Below, piece after piece: positions 63,145-64,000 of a stretch of DNA of 64,000 nucleotides. Source of the DNA: CTSoil-075 sp042610375. Its GTDB lineage: Bacteria; Bacillota; Negativicutes; DSM-13327. The stretch is taken from positions 310,001-374,000 of the forward strand of contig NZ_JBGJZL010000004.1 of NCBI RefSeq assembly GCF_042610375.1, given 5' to 3'. The position numbers were made by a program, and so were the translations under genes. Numbering within the stretch: position 1 is the first letter of the stretch; every line of letters begins with the position of its first letter. Below the pieces are notes generated by a model that was not told where the DNA came from, did no database searches, and saw nothing but the letters and a program-made list of their open reading frames with translations.

Positions 63145-63684
63145 AGAAAGTCCTCCTTAGTATTGGTGATTTTAGAATATATACCTTAAATTGGCTATTA
63201 TAAGAAAGATTCCTTCATAAATATCACTATTTTATCAAAGCGTGGTACTTTATCAGGTATTTTAGGAATTTTTGTCCTTAAGCGAGACTAAGGGAGTAGT
63301 TCTATTGATGTAAAAAAAGGGAACAGGTAGTATATTTCAAAAGATTAGCTGTAAGTTTTTCTGATTATGCGGAAAGGTAAATAGTAATGCCAATTTAGGT
63401 GGCTTCTAATAATTTGAATAAGATTTTACATTAACGAAGTAATTTGGACAAATTAAGTAAACAAGAAGGGATTATTTAGTTCTGGCAGAATTAGTTTAAG
63501 GAATATTAAAATAGAATAGTCTTTTTGTTGCTGTATAGAAGTGGCGTAGAATATATCATTAAAGAATGATTCAGCATGTTCAATTTGCAAAATTATCTGA
63601 AAGTTATGTTTGATGCTGTCTATTATAAAAAGCCCTTCAATCAATTAGTCGTATTAATATAATCGTGGGATGGTGAGTTGCACT
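63145..63684. other. Long spacer with no supported gene
   Basis: 540 AT-rich bases. A 63-codon minus-strand ORF at 63453-63644 has no ribosome binding site and no protein-like pattern. The stretch presumably holds divergent promoters for the helicase and the edge gene. Confidence 0.35.
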
Positions 63685-64000
63685 ATGGATTTACTAAGAT
63701 GCTTGGCGAAGAGAATAGCGAGGCTGATTATTGCGGCAGTGCTGCTGACCACGGCATGGTTTTCGTACACATATGCGGCGGAACCAGTGCCGACAAAAAA
63801 GGTGCTTATCTTGTATTCCCAGGGTCAAAACTATCCAACACAAGATTTGTTTATGCAAGGATTAGAAGAAGCAATGGTGGAGCATGCAGGCTACAAAATT
63901 GAGTATTCGTATGAATATATGGAAATGGCCAAGTATGCTACCAAGATACAATATACCGATGAGCTAGCAAAGTGGTTGAAGGAAAAATACCAGGGTAACC
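63685..64000 (+). CDS. Sensor-like protein with ABC-type periplasmic binding domain, 5' part
   Basis: 105 codons to the window edge from the ATG at 63685 (GGTGAG six bases upstream). A signal/anchor helix (about 13-31) is followed by KKVLILYSQGQNYPTQDLFM, QGLEEAMVEH and EYSYEYMEMAKY, the start of the ABC-substrate-binding-like fold found in front of histidine kinases or diguanylate cyclases. The output domain is outside the window. Confidence 0.7.
   Translation, partial: MDLLRCLAKRIARLIIAAVLLTTAWFSYTYAAEPVPTKKVLILYSQGQNYPTQDLFMQGLEEAMVEHAGYKIEYSYEYMEMAKYATKIQYTDELAKWLKEKYQGN

Noticed and set aside
63453..63902. Short ORFs near the right edge (63453-63644 minus, 63678-63902 plus)
   Set aside because: The first lacks a start signal; the second is out of frame with the signal-peptide-bearing gene that starts at 63685.

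Overview
The window is bacterial, AT-rich chromosomal DNA with Firmicutes-style ribosome binding sites (AGGAGG-like, frequent GTG/TTG starts) and intrinsic terminators. The gene content suggests an anaerobic or microaerophilic Bacillota of the Sporomusaceae/Negativicutes or clostridial kind: a cytoplasmic-type NiFe hydrogenase, iron-sulfur flavoproteins, a superoxide-reductase-like regulator, AbrB-type antitoxin and chemoreceptors. That placement is an inference from protein flavour, not from a marker gene. No rRNA, tRNA or CRISPR array was found.

Region 1 (1-9.9 kb) looks like a mobile or accessory island. It holds an amidoligase followed by a gamma-glutamylcyclotransferase-like gene, a small unknown gene next to a PD-(D/E)XK nuclease, and two overlapping large serine recombinase genes. 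The second recombinase is split by a complete group II intron (6404-8825). Removing the intron restores the reading frame exactly at the place where the first recombinase reads LSKK.

Region 2 (9.9-24.6 kb) is a patchwork. It has a Cache-type sensor histidine kinase, a 5' fragment of a second group II intron, NiFe hydrogenase genes (large and small subunit), a cupin, a YVTN beta-propeller protein, a WYL-type regulator with an SDR/SnoaL/Dabb operon, and a methyltransferase. Between these lie many intact and decayed copies of one IS6-family element, an 86-bp inverted-repeat element (two copies) and a dispersed RNA-like repeat ending in a UUCG-loop terminator.

Region 3 (24.8-44.8 kb) holds many small regulated units: a chemoreceptor, LysR/MFS, a GC-rich alcohol dehydrogenase, flavodoxin-like reductases, an XRE/superoxide-reductase-like fusion, AraC/YczE/HAD, glutamate racemase, MerR/GyrI-like, a polysaccharide deacetylase, and an SDR/epimerase pair opposite a MerR gene. 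Several gene remnants (ammonia-lyase, glyoxalase-like, SDR, esterase, Mrr-like nuclease) mark decay.

Region 4 (44.9-64 kb) begins with a coherent drug-resistance-like unit: a MarR regulator, a rifampin-phosphotransferase/PEP-synthase-like enzyme and a heterodimeric ABC exporter. The same palindromic operator core precedes both the regulator and the enzyme. It is followed by a DUF3311/SSS symporter/M20 amidohydrolase operon, a second chemoreceptor, a MazG-like protein, a RelE-type toxin-antitoxin pair, a NUDIX hydrolase convergent with a PLD-helicase-DUF3427 protein, and the start of a sensor-like protein at the edge.

Most notable: the hydrogenase small subunit lacks both N-terminal cysteines that normally bind the proximal Fe-S cluster; the dispersed repeat shows compensatory stem changes; a WYL regulator and a MarR regulator each have matched operators in front of themselves and of their neighbour; and the intron insertion into the recombinase preserves the frame.
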